Below are positions 1-10,630 of a stretch of 55,421 bases of DNA, in pieces. The stretch is from Guyanagaster necrorhizus. Lineage: Eukaryota; Basidiomycota; Agaricomycetes; Agaricales; Physalacriaceae. Within the stretch, counting starts at the first letter, position 1, and every line of letters begins with the position of its first letter. The stretch lies in contig NW_025064902.1 in assembly GCF_019112545.1 (NCBI RefSeq), positions 795,951 through 851,371 on the forward strand, written 5' to 3'. The notes under the pieces were generated by a model. It was given only the letters and a program-made list of their open reading frames with translations. It ran no database searches and was not told the origin of the DNA. A program made the translations under genes and the position numbers.

Positions 1-129
1 AGCTCTTACTATCTGAGCCTTGATTCACTTCTGCTATTAACTTTTGTGAACTCAGTCGGACATACCCGAAGTGCAAGGTACCGAACTGTTTATCACGTGT
101 TGGTAGTCACATGAAACTTGGGCTTAACA
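1..129 (+). repeat. 3' portion of an LTR, cut by window edge
   Basis: The end of this stretch aligns with the last ~90 bases of the LTRs at 2125-2591 and 9716-10182: shared blocks include GTGAACTCAG, AGTGCAAGGTA, CTGTTTATCAC and the terminal CTTGGGYYTAACA. It ends in TAACA like those LTRs. Unlike them it keeps several CpGs (CACGTG where they have CACATG, CCCGAAG where they have TCCAAAG), so it is a less decayed relative. Whether it is a 5' LTR or a solo LTR cannot be told, since no clear element body follows. Confidence 0.75.
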
Positions 130-1148
130 AACACCTCACTTGTCAACAATGCCATTTTTGATGCTGCATTCAAGCTTGCATGTGCACATTATCAGGGATG
201 CCATTCAGTTCCTGCCTGACTTTGGTCACCCATCCCACATCTGTCTTACACTTCCTGTATCAAAGACTGACCTCTTTAGAAAAGGTGTCACAGTCTTGAT
301 TGCTACTGCATCCAAAATCTTCTACATGTGCAGTGTCAGCTTTGAAGAATCTTTTTGCAGTCCATCCTCTAGATGGCCAAGCTCCACTGTTTGCAGATCT
401 GGATGGAAATCCACTCCATTGTAATACATTTATGCACACTTTGAAGGACCATCTTGCTGGACTCATCCAGTTCCTCTGATCATAATTTTTAGTGTGAGGC
501 TGCATCATCAGCTGCTCTAGCTGGGATTTCTGACTATGAGATTCAGTTGTTAAGAAGATAGCATAGCAATGCCTACAAACTCTATATTGATGTTCCTTGT
601 GACTATATCCTCTATCTGTCTGCTTGACTTCATGTGGCCATGCCTCTTGCTCTCTCTCCAAATCTACTGGATTTCTGTTTTGCACCTATGATGGCTTGAG
701 CATGGCTTCCCTTGGGGGCCCATCATGAGAGAGCTTTAGCATCCAAACAAAGACTTATTTTGTCCCCAACCTCTCACTCCTGAGAATGCTCCTAATCCAC
801 TGCCACTCTTCACATCCTCTCAACTCCCAGAATAAGCATAGACCATCAGTTGCCATTGCTGATTCTCTCTCTTAGACCTAGTGATATGGTTTCACTGCTA
901 TAGAAGCATCTGGTAAAATCCTGAATTCAATGCTGACATCCAGGCCTCTGATTGAGTTAGACCTCACAGCCAAGGTCATTGCTTGGTGGGTTCCTGCTAC
1001 CATCTTATCAAAATCAACATCTCATGTAGGAGATTCATACTGGCATCCATGCTAGTACTTGTTAATCTTTTCCTTTCTCTACTGCAGTGATTCCTGAGAG
1101 ATACAAGAGCCATTCAAATGATGGTGAAAAGATTGAGGAGGAGAGTAA

Positions 1149-1250
1149 CTTTGCAGGAATGGAAAACTAGGATCTTCAAGGTGTGGAAGGTGAACAGTAG
1201 TCTGCAAATATTTGGTAAGTCTTACAATATTTGTCTGCTCACTCAAACTG
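1149..1250 (+). repeat. Exon-like direct repeat, copy 1
   Basis: Shares with 1531-1640 the start ACTTTGCAGGAATGGAAAA, the segment TAGTCTGCAA, and then a donor-like GGTAAGT (here) or TGTGAGT (there), followed by CTYACTCAA. The shared block begins at an acceptor-like TTTGCAG and ends at a donor-like site, as a duplicated exon would. No protein identity can be given. Confidence 0.45.
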
Positions 1251-1530
1251 TTTATGTTACCTGTGCTTTATTGTCTTGAAGTGGTTTCTTGTTATTATGA
1301 TCAGTGAATTCATCAAATACATACATCCACTGCAGAAAAATGTGATTATATGGGAATTTCCTTCAGATAGTCCATGGTGGGGTTATCTTCAGCCTCCACA
1401 GGAAATATAACATTTTCACTCATCCATCCTGCTACCCAGTGACATGGATGAACAATTTGTTAATAACTTGAACAAGAATAATGGGCACTAGTTTGATGTG
1501 GTGTAAAATATTCACTTATCATTCCCTAAC

Positions 1531-1640
1531 TTTGCAGGAATGGAAAAGCAGTATCTTGTTTAGGAGCCTCCAGACAAAGAAGATGAACACTAGTCTGCAA
1601 TATTTTGTGAGTATTATAACATTCCTCAGCTTACTCAAGT
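1531..1640 (+). repeat. Exon-like direct repeat, copy 2
   Basis: Second copy of the block described at 1149-1250, about 380 bases downstream. It is diverged, with a small insertion in the middle, so the duplication is old. Confidence 0.45.
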
Positions 1641-2124
1641 CCAGAAGAAAGAATGCTCTATAGTGATTGCCAGGCTGATAGAGGTGACACTGCTTGCTCC
1701 ACAGAGAGAGAGCAGATATGCACTTTTAGAAAAGTTGGTATGGGCTTCAAGAGACTGAGAGTGGCAACAATGCTCTGGATCATAATGACCCTGGCCCTGG
1801 ACAACATATGTACTTATTGATGTGTTTGGTTTCACAGCTTGAATGCCACATATCTCATTTATATTTAATATGCTCATTTGCTTTACTTTTATCTTTTGAT
1901 GTTGTATATCTTTATCTTCCTTCAAATCTAGGACACTCCATTCCCTGACCATCAGTGCACATACCTGTGAAGAGACTTTCACATTACCCAGCCAGACCAT
2001 AACTATTATCAGAGGAAAATTCCCATCACCAGACTGGACTGCAATGATGGGGATTTTTTCTACTGATGAAATAGAAGAAGTACACTGTATGATACATACA
2101 TATTACACTTCTCATTTTTGCCAG

Positions 2125-2591
2125 TGTTATGATTTTTCCTCTTTTTCCCTCTTTTCATATCACAAACCCCTATTTATGCTTAGTCAGAGTATCAAGGACA
2201 AGTGCTTAGAACCATGAGAAGGCTTGGTCATCATAACAAACTGACTTCACCATGGTTTCTCAATGCAACTAACATCAAAAGACAAATGCACAATTGGCCT
2301 TTTATATATGGTAGTGATGCCCAAGGACAATGGGCCCTCAGGACAGAGAAACACACAATTAGTACATAGTATTATTAGCAGGACATGTACCATATTTAAG
2401 GAGGACAGCTCTCACTCGTAATCCCCAGCTTCAAGCTAAAGTTTATTCATACCATTTCATCCTCAAGCTAAGCCTTCAGCCTTGTGACACATCAATGTGG
2501 AATCACATCAGTGAACTCAGATGACTATCCAAAGTGCAAGGTAGCTTCTGTTTATCACATGGTTTAGCTCATATGACACTTGGGTCTAACA
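2125..2591 (+). repeat. 5' LTR of the chromovirus
   Basis: Begins TGTTATGATT and ends GGTCTAACA. Preceded by GCCAG (2120-2124), which recurs after the 3' LTR. Differs from the 3' LTR only at the AGAGTA/AGGGCA dinucleotide pair and at one T/C near the end, all transitions. Confidence 0.97.
2393..2439 (+). promoter_or_regulatory. LTR TATA-like box and inferred transcript start
   Basis: TATTTAAG at 2393-2400 is followed 33 bases later by CAGCTTCAAGCTAA (2426-2439). That block is the partner of the sequence just after the LTR (see the primer-binding site), so transcription is inferred to begin near 2426. A second AT-rich stretch (TTTTATATAT near 2299) is an alternative but lies much farther upstream. 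Confidence 0.5.
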
Positions 2592-2606
2592 ATTAGCTCA
2601 AAGCTG
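2592..2606 (+). promoter_or_regulatory. Putative self-priming primer-binding site
   Basis: The bases right after the 5' LTR (TTAGCTCAAAGCTG, 2593-2606) are complementary to 2426-2439 of the LTR at 12 of 14 positions. The two adjacent mismatches disappear if one CpG is assumed to have decayed to CpA on each side. I see no match to a tRNA 3' end. The layout is that of Tf1-type elements, which prime from the 5' end of their own RNA. The pairing is seen directly; the mechanism is inferred. Confidence 0.55.
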
Positions 2607-2893
2607 TCTACTTCCCTTTCTCAAGCCTAATTGTGCTGAGAAACCAAATGCCCCCCTCTAGTAATGACAACCTGAATTTTGACCATGAGTTCTTTGAACT
2701 CCTCTCTTCCATCATCAGAACACTGATTGGTTTATTGATGATCATCCAGCTGTGCCAGAGATGCCATTCTATTACCACCTGAGCCATCAGACACTATCAA
2801 GAATTTCAAAACATCCAACATATTCTACACAACATAACCCCTGACCCCTCTCTCCATGACATCTCTGAATCCTGATGAACAATCTACCAGCCT

Positions 2894-5693
2894 CTAGAAG
2901 CTGAACCTAGCAGCATGCATCAGGGGAATGGTCAAGAAGAAGAGAGAAGACAGTACTTCTCTGGACCCAGAGACTGGGACCATAGCATCCCAAGAAGGTA
3001 TGGAATCCTTATACCAGAAAACCCCCCTGAGGCCCAGGACCTCCCAGAGAACTTCTTTCAGCACTCCCCCTCCTCCTCTTCTGCCTCCCAGACCCATGGG
3101 ATTGCCAATCATGCCTAGGACTCTCTTGATGCCCCTCAGATGGCTCCAAGATCCCATGCACCAACATCTGGCAGCCAGCCTCATAGCTCCTGTTCCCCCA
3201 CAGCCATCAATGCCTGGATGGGAGAAGACATTGCCAACTAGCCTGATGATGGACAAAGATGACAGGAACAATGGGAAGAAACCATGTGCTGGTACTTCCC
3301 AACCTGAGACTTTACTGTTCCCTTTGACTATAATGAAGCTGTCCAACAAGAAGAGCATAGGCAGCGGAATGAGCTGCAGCTAGTATGCTGCAAGTCTAAA
3401 GGCAGAATCATGGCAGAGGAGTCTCAGAGGAGAGTGGCTGCTGAGTATGATGAGCAGAACAGGGACCACCAGTGAGAAGTGGAGAGAGATAGACTGGCCA
3501 GGGCTGACATCTCCAACTGGTATGGGCTCCAACCAGAAGTTGCTAGTGTACTCACACTGGTATGAGCAGACCCCTCTCTCTCCACTCCCATCTTCAGAGA
3601 ACCCAGCACTTTATGAAGCAGGACCCCTGAGTACTGGGCCAATGGTACCTGCACCAGGAGAGGACACAGACCTCCAACTCTGCAATATCCCCCTCCCCAA
3701 TGAACCTCCAGTGCTGACTCTGTATTTGGAAGCAATGAGTCCATCCTCAGACATTATGGACTCTGAGTCCCTGGAAATGCCCACATCTCTGCCCACACAC
3801 TCTGAGGATTTCTCAGAAGTAGAGTCATTGGACAGCTTATCAACAATAACTATCAGCAGAACATCTGCCTCTATCATGAGTGAGTGGAGGCAGTGAGAGC
3901 AACTTGAGGGAACCAGTATGACTCCAACATCAGTAGCTGACCCACTGCTGTCTATGAAAATACACCAGGTCCTGCAACTGCTAGTCCAAGCACCCAGCCA
4001 GGGCAGCAAGGTGATGATACAGCTAGGAAAGGCTGGGAGTTTCTATGACCTGCCCACCATTTCCCTCTTCAAGGAGGAAGGGGATGATGAGGACACAGAG
4101 GAAACTGAAAGCAGCAACCCACCCCACCCTGGCAGAGGATTCATGTATGAAACAACAGATGAAGAAGAACTGGAGCAGGAGATAAAGAAGGTGAGGACAC
4201 AGGAGTATCAGGAGCACTAGCTGCAGGGAGTGAACTTCTTATGGCATGATGCTACTTGAGTAGCATCACAATTAGGACAATTATATCTTCATTCTACTAC
4301 TGATGAGTGAACAGAGATCCTAAAGTATGCAGTGACAGACTATGCTGCAACCCAATATAACAGAAGACACCCTGAAGACCAAGTTCCAAGACCACTGGCA
4401 TATCAGGCACTGGAACTCATATGCCCCCTGCTGCCGTCTCCAGCCATAACCCCAAAATGAGCCATATACACAGCTCCAACAATCCAGAGCACTCTTTCAT
4501 ACTCCATCTCTTCATTCCAGTCAATGGCAACTTGGCTATTCTGATTACAACCATGGTGGAAGGAAAGGCCAATTGGATACTGAAATCCCTAGACCAGCAA
4601 GGGGTGCAGACTTTTAGAGGTGCAGCCTCCACCTGATGAAGCCATGGGGAGTAACACTGGGAAGAAACTGATCTGAGATGACCCAGAGGCAGTTCAATTA
4701 GGTTTCATGATTCAGGATGGAGTCATCATCTAGAAGGAGGAACTACCCCATGGGAGCCCTGTCACCAATGACAACTCACTCCATTCCTTCCCAGGACCCC
4801 TGCATGAGTGGCACTGACCCCCATTCTCTAATTGGCCCAATCTGATGGGCACATTACCCCATGATGCAGCCATCCTACAATGCCATCCTGATCTTTTATG
4901 GAAGCCCCACCCCTTCAAAGGGGTGTCCAACAACATCAACTGATTTATCATCGACTGCAAACAGTACTTTGAAGTCTATATTGGGTACCTGGGCACCAAT
5001 ATGAACAAGGTCATCTTTGCAGCCTCTTATCTTGAGGAGAAGGCCAAGAACTGGTGGATCCTCATTTCCCCCAACTTCCAATCATCAACTTGGGAACACT
5101 ATCAATACCCCTCATGGCCAGTGTTTAAACAAATGCTGCATGACAAGTTCATTGACCCAGTGGTACAGGGGGTACATAAACAAAAGATCAAGGAATATAA
5201 GATGAGAGACAAGGCCACCACTGACTACTTTGATGAGTTGGAACATCTTGCGAAGCTCGCCAGATTTAGAGAGGATATAGCAAATGATGGAAGGATGGTT
5301 GAAGCCCTCAAGCAAGGAGTCCCTCCTTCATACATCATGATGATCTCAGTGATCAGTGTCAGAATCCTGATGCTGAATGGATATGATAAGTGGAAGGAAT
5401 GGATCACTGAGATGTACAAGGAATGACAAAGACAGAAAGCAGAATCCATGATCCTGCAAGAGTATCCCAAGAAGTCGACACCACCAATGCCAAGTAAAAA
5501 CTTGGGGACAACTGCCAGGAAATCACCAGAATCCTCTACAGCCCCTAGTTACAGCACTCAAAAAACTGGGACTGGAACAACATACACTGGGGTGGGAAAA
5601 CCAATGGACATTGACCACATGAAGAAAGAAGGAAAGTGTTTCAACTGCAGACAAAAGGGTCACATGGCCAAGAACTGTCCAAAAAAAAAATGA
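2894..5693 (+). pseudogene. gag: gag region with capsid and CCHC zinc knuckle
   Basis: The recognisable capsid part runs from about 4900 to 5426 (LEEKAKNWW, then a retrotransposon-Gag-like helical stretch with YFDELEHLAKLARF). A nucleocapsid knuckle follows at 5636-5680 with CFNCRQKGHMAKNC (CX2CX4HX4C) and a lysine tail. Upstream, 2.9-4.9 kb holds open stretches rich in Pro, Ser and acidic residues (for example 2928-3383, 3447-3896 and 3918-4220). They could be a very long Gag N-terminal extension or a separate leader ORF; I cannot tell which. Stops, mostly TGA, break the frame repeatedly. Confidence 0.8.
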
Positions 5694-6238
5694 ACCTGGG
5701 AAGACATCCATGTGCAGATTGCCAATTTACAAAAAGAAGAAGAGCTTGGTGCAGAAACCAAGGTGGAAGAAGTAAAAGATGGGGCCAGTCAGTGAGTGAT
5801 TCTGCTGAACTGGCCAAAGGACTTCATGGTGTGCAATCCTCAGCCACTAGTCAGACTAATAGTATCTCTGTAGCTACCTCTATGCCTACTACACATTCAA
5901 ATATACCATGGACTGTTGAAATGCACACCAGAGAATCACAAAATAAGACTCAAACACCTTTGGGCCAAACAGGGACAGAGGGCCCCACTACTTGGCTAAA
6001 ACCATTTGACACAGAATGGACTTGGAGGGCAATCAAGGACACCAAAAACAAGGCAGCAGCAAAAGCTGTGCTAAAGAATTGGGTCCATTGGACTAGAGTC
6101 AAAGAGGTGATCAATGAAGTGATAGAAGGGATGAAAGGAGCAGAATGGTGCCAGGCCCTGGAATGGCTCGATGAACTCTGGGGGCCACAAAAGTTCATCT
6201 GGCAAACCAAAACAGCCAGATGAGACTTAATCACCAAG

Positions 6239-6568
6239 GTGCAGATCAAGACTCTCACATCTCAATCCACCCATATGGTGACCACCCTGATCGACAGTGG
6301 GTGCACCAGGAGCTCTATTAACTGCACTTTCATCAATAAGCATCAGCTCCCAACCCAGGCCACAGCAGCCCTGATCCTAGTCTACAACACTGATGGAACA
6401 AAGAACCAAGCTAGCTCAATTACTGAATTCGTGGAACTGAGACTTACAATCAGCAACCATTCAGAACAAATCGACCTAGCCATCATGGATCTCAGGACCA
6501 AGGAAATCTTCCTTGATCATGACTGGCTCATATGTCATAACCTGTTAATCAACTGGAAAACTGGGTGA
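6239..6568 (+). pseudogene. pro: Retropepsin-like protease segment
   Basis: Contains LIDSGCTRSS, the aspartic-protease active-site loop (DSG), and about 70 residues later the hydrophobic IMDL...IFLDHDWL...NLLINWKTG pattern typical of the C-terminal half of Ty3 proteases. It follows the gag knuckle by ~550 bases of linker and is closed by TGA at the RT side. Confidence 0.85.
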
Positions 6569-6778
6569 ATCATGTTCATCAGGTGCCAGTGTTGAAAAAT
6601 TCCATTCAAGCTCCCTGATGAAGACCCTGAGGATCAGTGAGATGAAGAAATGGAGGATGGAGAAATGATTCTTGCCATAGATCTGCAGCAAGAACTGCAC
6701 ATTCATGCAATGCACCATGCTAATGATTTAGCCACCAAAGCCAACAAATGAAGAGAAGAGAAAACTTTCAAAGAAATA

Positions 6779-7411
6779 GTGCCTGACTGGGCATGTGACT
6801 TCAAGGACCTGTTTGAAAAGGAGAGTTTTGATGAGCTGCTGAAACCCAAACCTTGGGACCATGCAATCAAGCTCACCCTGAATGCTAATGCCAACTTGGA
6901 CTGCAAGACATATCTGCTTGGCAACAACAAACAACAGGAACTCAACAAGTTCCTGGATGAAAACCTATCCAGTGGATGCATCAGACCATCCAAATCTCCT
7001 ATGGCCTCACCATTCTTCTTTGTCAAAAAGAAGGATGGTAAGCTCAGACCAGTCCAAGACTACTGGAAGCTCAATGAAATGACCATTAAAAACTGGTACC
7101 CCCTCCCACTGATCTCAGAACTAATGGACAAGCTCTGGGGCACCAAATACTATATGATGCTCAATGTCCAATGGAGATACAATAATGTCTGCATCAGAGA
7201 GGGAGATGAGTGGAAGATGGCATTCAGAACAAACCAAGGGTTGTTTGAGCCAACAGTCATGTTTTTTGGACTCACCAACTCCCCAGCTACCTTTCAATGG
7301 ATGATGAATGACATATTCAGAGATCTCATCACCACCAGAAAAGTCACTATCTATCTTGATGATATCCTGATTATGTCCAAGACAAAGGAGGAACACCAGA
7401 AGCTAGTGTGA
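6779..7411 (+). pseudogene. RT: Reverse transcriptase, catalytic Asp lost
   Basis: Palm motifs are clear: SPMASPFFFVKKKDGKLRPV, then a motif A region reading LNVQWRYNNV, then GLTNSPATFQ and YLDDILIMS with the intact motif C aspartates. In Ty3 relatives motif A begins with a metal-binding Asp (LDV/LDL); here it is Asn, consistent with a G-to-A change. The segment ends at an in-frame TGA after HQKLV. With the motif A loss the enzyme should be inactive even without the stops. Confidence 0.93.
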
Positions 7412-7426
7412 CAAGTACTAGCCCTC

Positions 7427-8195
7427 ATGAGGAAACACAAATTATTCCTCAAAGCTGAAAAATGCGAGTTTGAGGTCCTCGAAACAGAGTACCTAGGGGT
7501 CATCATCTCTGAAGGGAGCATTTGGATGGATTCCATCAAGGTTGCAGGAGTAACAGAATGGCTGGAACTGACCAGAAAAAAGGAGCTACAATCATTTCTC
7601 AGATTCACAAATTTCTACCAATGCTTCATCTGGGATTATAGCAAAGTAGTTCACCCAATGACACAGCTTACTGGCAATGCCCCCTGGACATGGGGACTTT
7701 CCCAACAGACTGCCTTTAATGATCTGAAATGATGACTAGCTGAAGACATTGTACTCACCATTCCCACACAAGAAGGGAAGTTTTGAGTCAAGGCAGACTC
7801 AAGCAAGGGGGCTATTGGGGCTGTATTATCACAAGAGCAAAATGACAAATGGTGACCAGTTGCATTTCTGTCAAAGGCACTTACAGTCACAGAACAGAAC
7901 TACAAAATATACAACAAGGAACTCCTTGCCATCATGCTCACCCTCAAAGAATGGTGACATTATCTGATTGGAGCAATCAAAACCTTTGAAATCTGGACTG
8001 ATCACCAGAACCTCCAGTATTTCCAACAGCCCCAGAAGCTGAACTGCTGGCAAGCAAGATGGGTCATGGAATTAAGCCAGTACCAATATACACTGCATCA
8101 CAAAGCCAGTACTGCCAATGAAAAGGCAGATCCACTTAGCAGGAGAGCAGATCATAACCAGAGGGGAACCGACAATGAAGGAGTAACATTGTTAT
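7427..8195 (+). pseudogene. RH: RT connection and RNase H domain
   Basis: The start continues the RT thumb (LFLKAEKCEFEV, EYLGVIISEG, LRFTNFYQCFIWDYSKV). A RNase H domain follows in shifting frames: [41 protein letters not shown] and ADPLSRR, all standard Ty3 RNase H landmarks including the TDH. TGA codons interrupt it near 7732, 7784, 7953 and elsewhere. Confidence 0.88.
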
Positions 8196-8229
8196 GACCC
8201 AAACACTTCCAGGCCATGATAATGCCAAC

Positions 8230-9290
8230 AGAGGAGGAGATTCATGAGCACATAAAAAGCATGACTCAGGACAGTCATAAATGAGACCAACTAGTGGCCC
8301 CTTCTCTCAATCACAAATGAGGAATGACAAAGGAAGAGGGTCTGATCTGCTATGATGGATGGATCTACATCCCTAGGGATTGTGGCCTATGAGGTGAAAT
8401 CATTGCCACTTGCCATGACCATGCTACAGCAGAGCATCCCAGCATAGCTAAGACCAAAGAGCTAGTACTGTGGGAATACTCTTGGCCCAAAATGGGCAAT
8501 GACATTACCATGTACATTAAGGCATGTGAGGTTTTCCAATGAGGAAAGTCATCATCACAAGCCTGACCTGCCCCCCTACACCTGAACAAAGTCCCATCCT
8601 CACCATAGACTCATATATCCATGGATATGATCACAGGGTTGCTGGACTGCAACAGGTATGACACTATCATTGTCATCATTGATCGGTTCTCAAAAGTGAT
8701 CATTCTGATTGTCTGCTTGACCGAATTGACTTCAGAAGGATGGGCAAAGATCCTACATGATGAAGTCTATGCAAAATATGAAATGCCACAAGTCATCATT
8801 TCAGACTGAGGACTGCAATTTGTCTCCAAATTCCTAAACAACCTGTATTGACTCCTACACATCAAACGCAATGCATTGACTGCTTATCAGCCACAAACTG
8901 ATGGGCAAATGGAGCATGTCAACCAGGAGATCAAGAAGTACCTCTGACTCTTCATTAACTATCGACAAGACAATTGGGTTGAATGGTTAGCCCTTGCAGG
9001 TTTCCAACACAATAACTGAGTATATTCAGCAACAGGGAAGATGCTGTTCTTCATTAACTATGGATGTCACCCAAATGTCACTCAGACAGAACAACATTGG
9101 ATGACCATGCCTGCTTCCACAGACTTTGCCTCAACCATGGGAAAGATCCATAGCAAAACCAAAGTAGCATTGGAAAAGGTGGCCTCTTCCATGAAAGTGC
9201 AATATGACAAATATCACCATCCAGCACATACCTACACCATCAATGACAAGGTATGGCTTAATACCATGAACCTCCATCTACCTTGACCAA
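8230..9290 (+). pseudogene. INT: Integrase (HHCC and DDE core)
   Basis: The zinc-binding N-terminus shows CHDHATAEHPSIAKT with spaced histidines, followed about 35 residues later by a Cys. The catalytic core reads MDMITGLLDCNRYDTI, IIDRFSK, then IISD (stop) GLQFVSKF, and finally DGQMEHVNQEIKKYL, giving the D, D and E positions. A C-terminal part (KVQYDKYHHPAH, VWLNTMNLHLP) continues to 9290. Several TGA codons break the frame, for example right after IISD where relatives have Arg. Confidence 0.9.
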
Positions 9291-9313
9291 AATGAAAGCT
9301 CACCAATAAATGC

Positions 9314-9682
9314 ATGGGCCCCTTTCACATCCTTTTGAAAGTCAGGGCAAGCACTTATAAATTGCATCTATCAATGACCTGGAAGGTTCACAACATCTTT
9401 AATGAAGCACTCCTGACACCTTATATCGCACTGGCATTCCCTAACCAGGACAAACCACCACCCCCACTGCCAGACCTGATTGATGACAAGGAGCACTATA
9501 AAATCAATCAAGTCCTGAATCACAAACTATGAAAAATCAAGGTGAAAGGCAGGGGAACAACAACAACAGTGGATTACCTGATCAGCTGGAAGGGATATAG
9601 CCTGGAGTCAAATCAATGAGTCAACAAAAAACTAATGAATGCAGCAGAGGCAATATGTGACTACAAATTATCTCTAAATTAA
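9314..9682 (+). pseudogene. Integrase C-terminus with chromodomain
   Basis: After the GPFHILLKV segment and a Pro-rich linker, 9536-9682 encodes VDYLISWKGYSLESNQ (stop) VNKKLMNA AEAICDYKLSLN then TAA. The YLISWKGY core and the aromatic positions are those of a chromodomain, which targets chromovirus integration to heterochromatin. It is broken by TGA at the Trp/Arg position after ESNQ. Confidence 0.85.
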
Positions 9683-9702
9683 GCCATCAGGATGATGGTC
9701 TT

Positions 9703-9712
9703 AAGGAGAGGG
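9703..9712 (+). promoter_or_regulatory. Polypurine tract
   Basis: AAGGAGAGGG lies three bases before the TG of the 3' LTR, the expected place for plus-strand priming. Confidence 0.8.
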
Positions 9713-9715
9713 TAA

Positions 9716-10182
9716 TGTTATGATTTTTCCTCTTTTTCCCTCTTTTCATATCACAAACCCCTATTTATGCTTAGTCAGGGCATCAAGGACAAGTGCTTAG
9801 AACCATGAGAAGGCTTGGTCATCATAACAAACTGACTTCACCATGGTTTCTCAATGCAACTAACATCAAAAGACAAATGCACAATTGGCCTTTTATATAT
9901 GGTAGTGATGCCCAAGGACAATGGGCCCTCAGGACAGAGAAACACACAATTAGTACATAGTATTATTAGCAGGACATGTACCATATTTAAGGAGGACAGC
10001 TCTCACTCGTAATCCCCAGCTTCAAGCTAAAGTTTATTCATACCATTTCATCCTCAAGCTAAGCCTTCAGCCTTGTGACACATCAATGTGGAATCACATC
10101 AGTGAACTCAGATGACTATCCAAAGTGCAAGGTAGCTTCTGTTTATCACATGGTTTAGCTCACATGACACTTGGGTCTAACA
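9716..10182 (+). repeat. 3' LTR of the chromovirus
   Basis: 467 bp, same ends and length as the 5' LTR, followed by the target duplication GCCAG (10183-10187). Confidence 0.97.
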
Positions 10183-10630
10183 GCCAGCCATGCAGTGATT
10201 CATACTTCATACTCATGTACATGCTTGATTTCAAACCTATGAGTGTCTACTTTGTTCAGATTACTAATTATCATGAGTTTGGCAGAATTTCAGCTTGCTT
10301 TTTGATTTTCAGCAAGTTATATATAGTACATTTTATTCTTGTGAAACTGCACCTGTGAATGTAGGTATTTAGGCTTAGGAGCTGATATGATATAAGCAAA
10401 ACAACAAGGTGGAATGAACTGATGTAGCAGAAGGCACTCAATGATTGGAACTCACATGGCATAAAGCAATATCAAGAAAGCCACCTGCAAATGACCTCAA
10501 TACTTGAACTGACTCTATGCTCATTTTTGCATATTAAGTCTGAATAATCTATTGTGTTCAATTATGAAGTTCACCTGTGAAACTGATGGAGTCTGTGGGG
10601 CTGCATTAGCTTTGACCTTTCCACTTGAGA

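Larger units (their letters stand above)
130..2119. other. CpG-poor sequence without a recognisable gene
   Basis: The longest open frame is 260-685 on the minus strand (141 codons). It has a Cys-His cluster (CRHCYAIF, then H residues) that only loosely recalls a zinc finger, and I do not assign it. Splice-like signals surround two diverged exon-like repeats near 1.15 and 1.53 kb. Base composition is like the neighbouring dead transposons, so this is probably another decayed element or gene. Confidence 0.5.
2125..10182 (+). mobile_element. Full-length Ty3/gypsy chromovirus, coding-dead
   Basis: Two 467-bp LTRs (2125-2591, 9716-10182), both TG...CA, differ at only three positions. The element is flanked by the 5-bp target duplication GCCAG at 2120-2124 and 10183-10187. 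Internal order is gag with CCHC knuckle, protease, reverse transcriptase, RNase H, integrase and a C-terminal chromodomain, the Ty3/gypsy order with integrase last; the chromodomain marks a chromovirus. A purine tract sits before the 3' LTR. The reading frame is interrupted many times, almost always by TGA where an Arg CGA codon would be expected, and the reverse transcriptase has lost a catalytic Asp. The structure is therefore a recent, intact insertion of an element that could no longer encode its own proteins. Confidence 0.97.

Noticed and set aside
260..685. BED zinc-finger/hAT transposase fragment
   Set aside because: A few Cys and His residues are present but the spacing and following helix do not fit well enough.
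4630..4680. Second hammerhead (CCTGATGAAG ... GAAGAAAC) in the chromovirus
   Set aside because: The core word occurs, but no closing stems I, II or III can be drawn around it.
2894..9682. Frequent in-frame TGA as possible stop-codon recoding
   Set aside because: TGA stands mostly where relatives have Arg (CGA), in a region depleted of CpG. Decay explains it, and the preserved genes in the window use TGA as a true stop.
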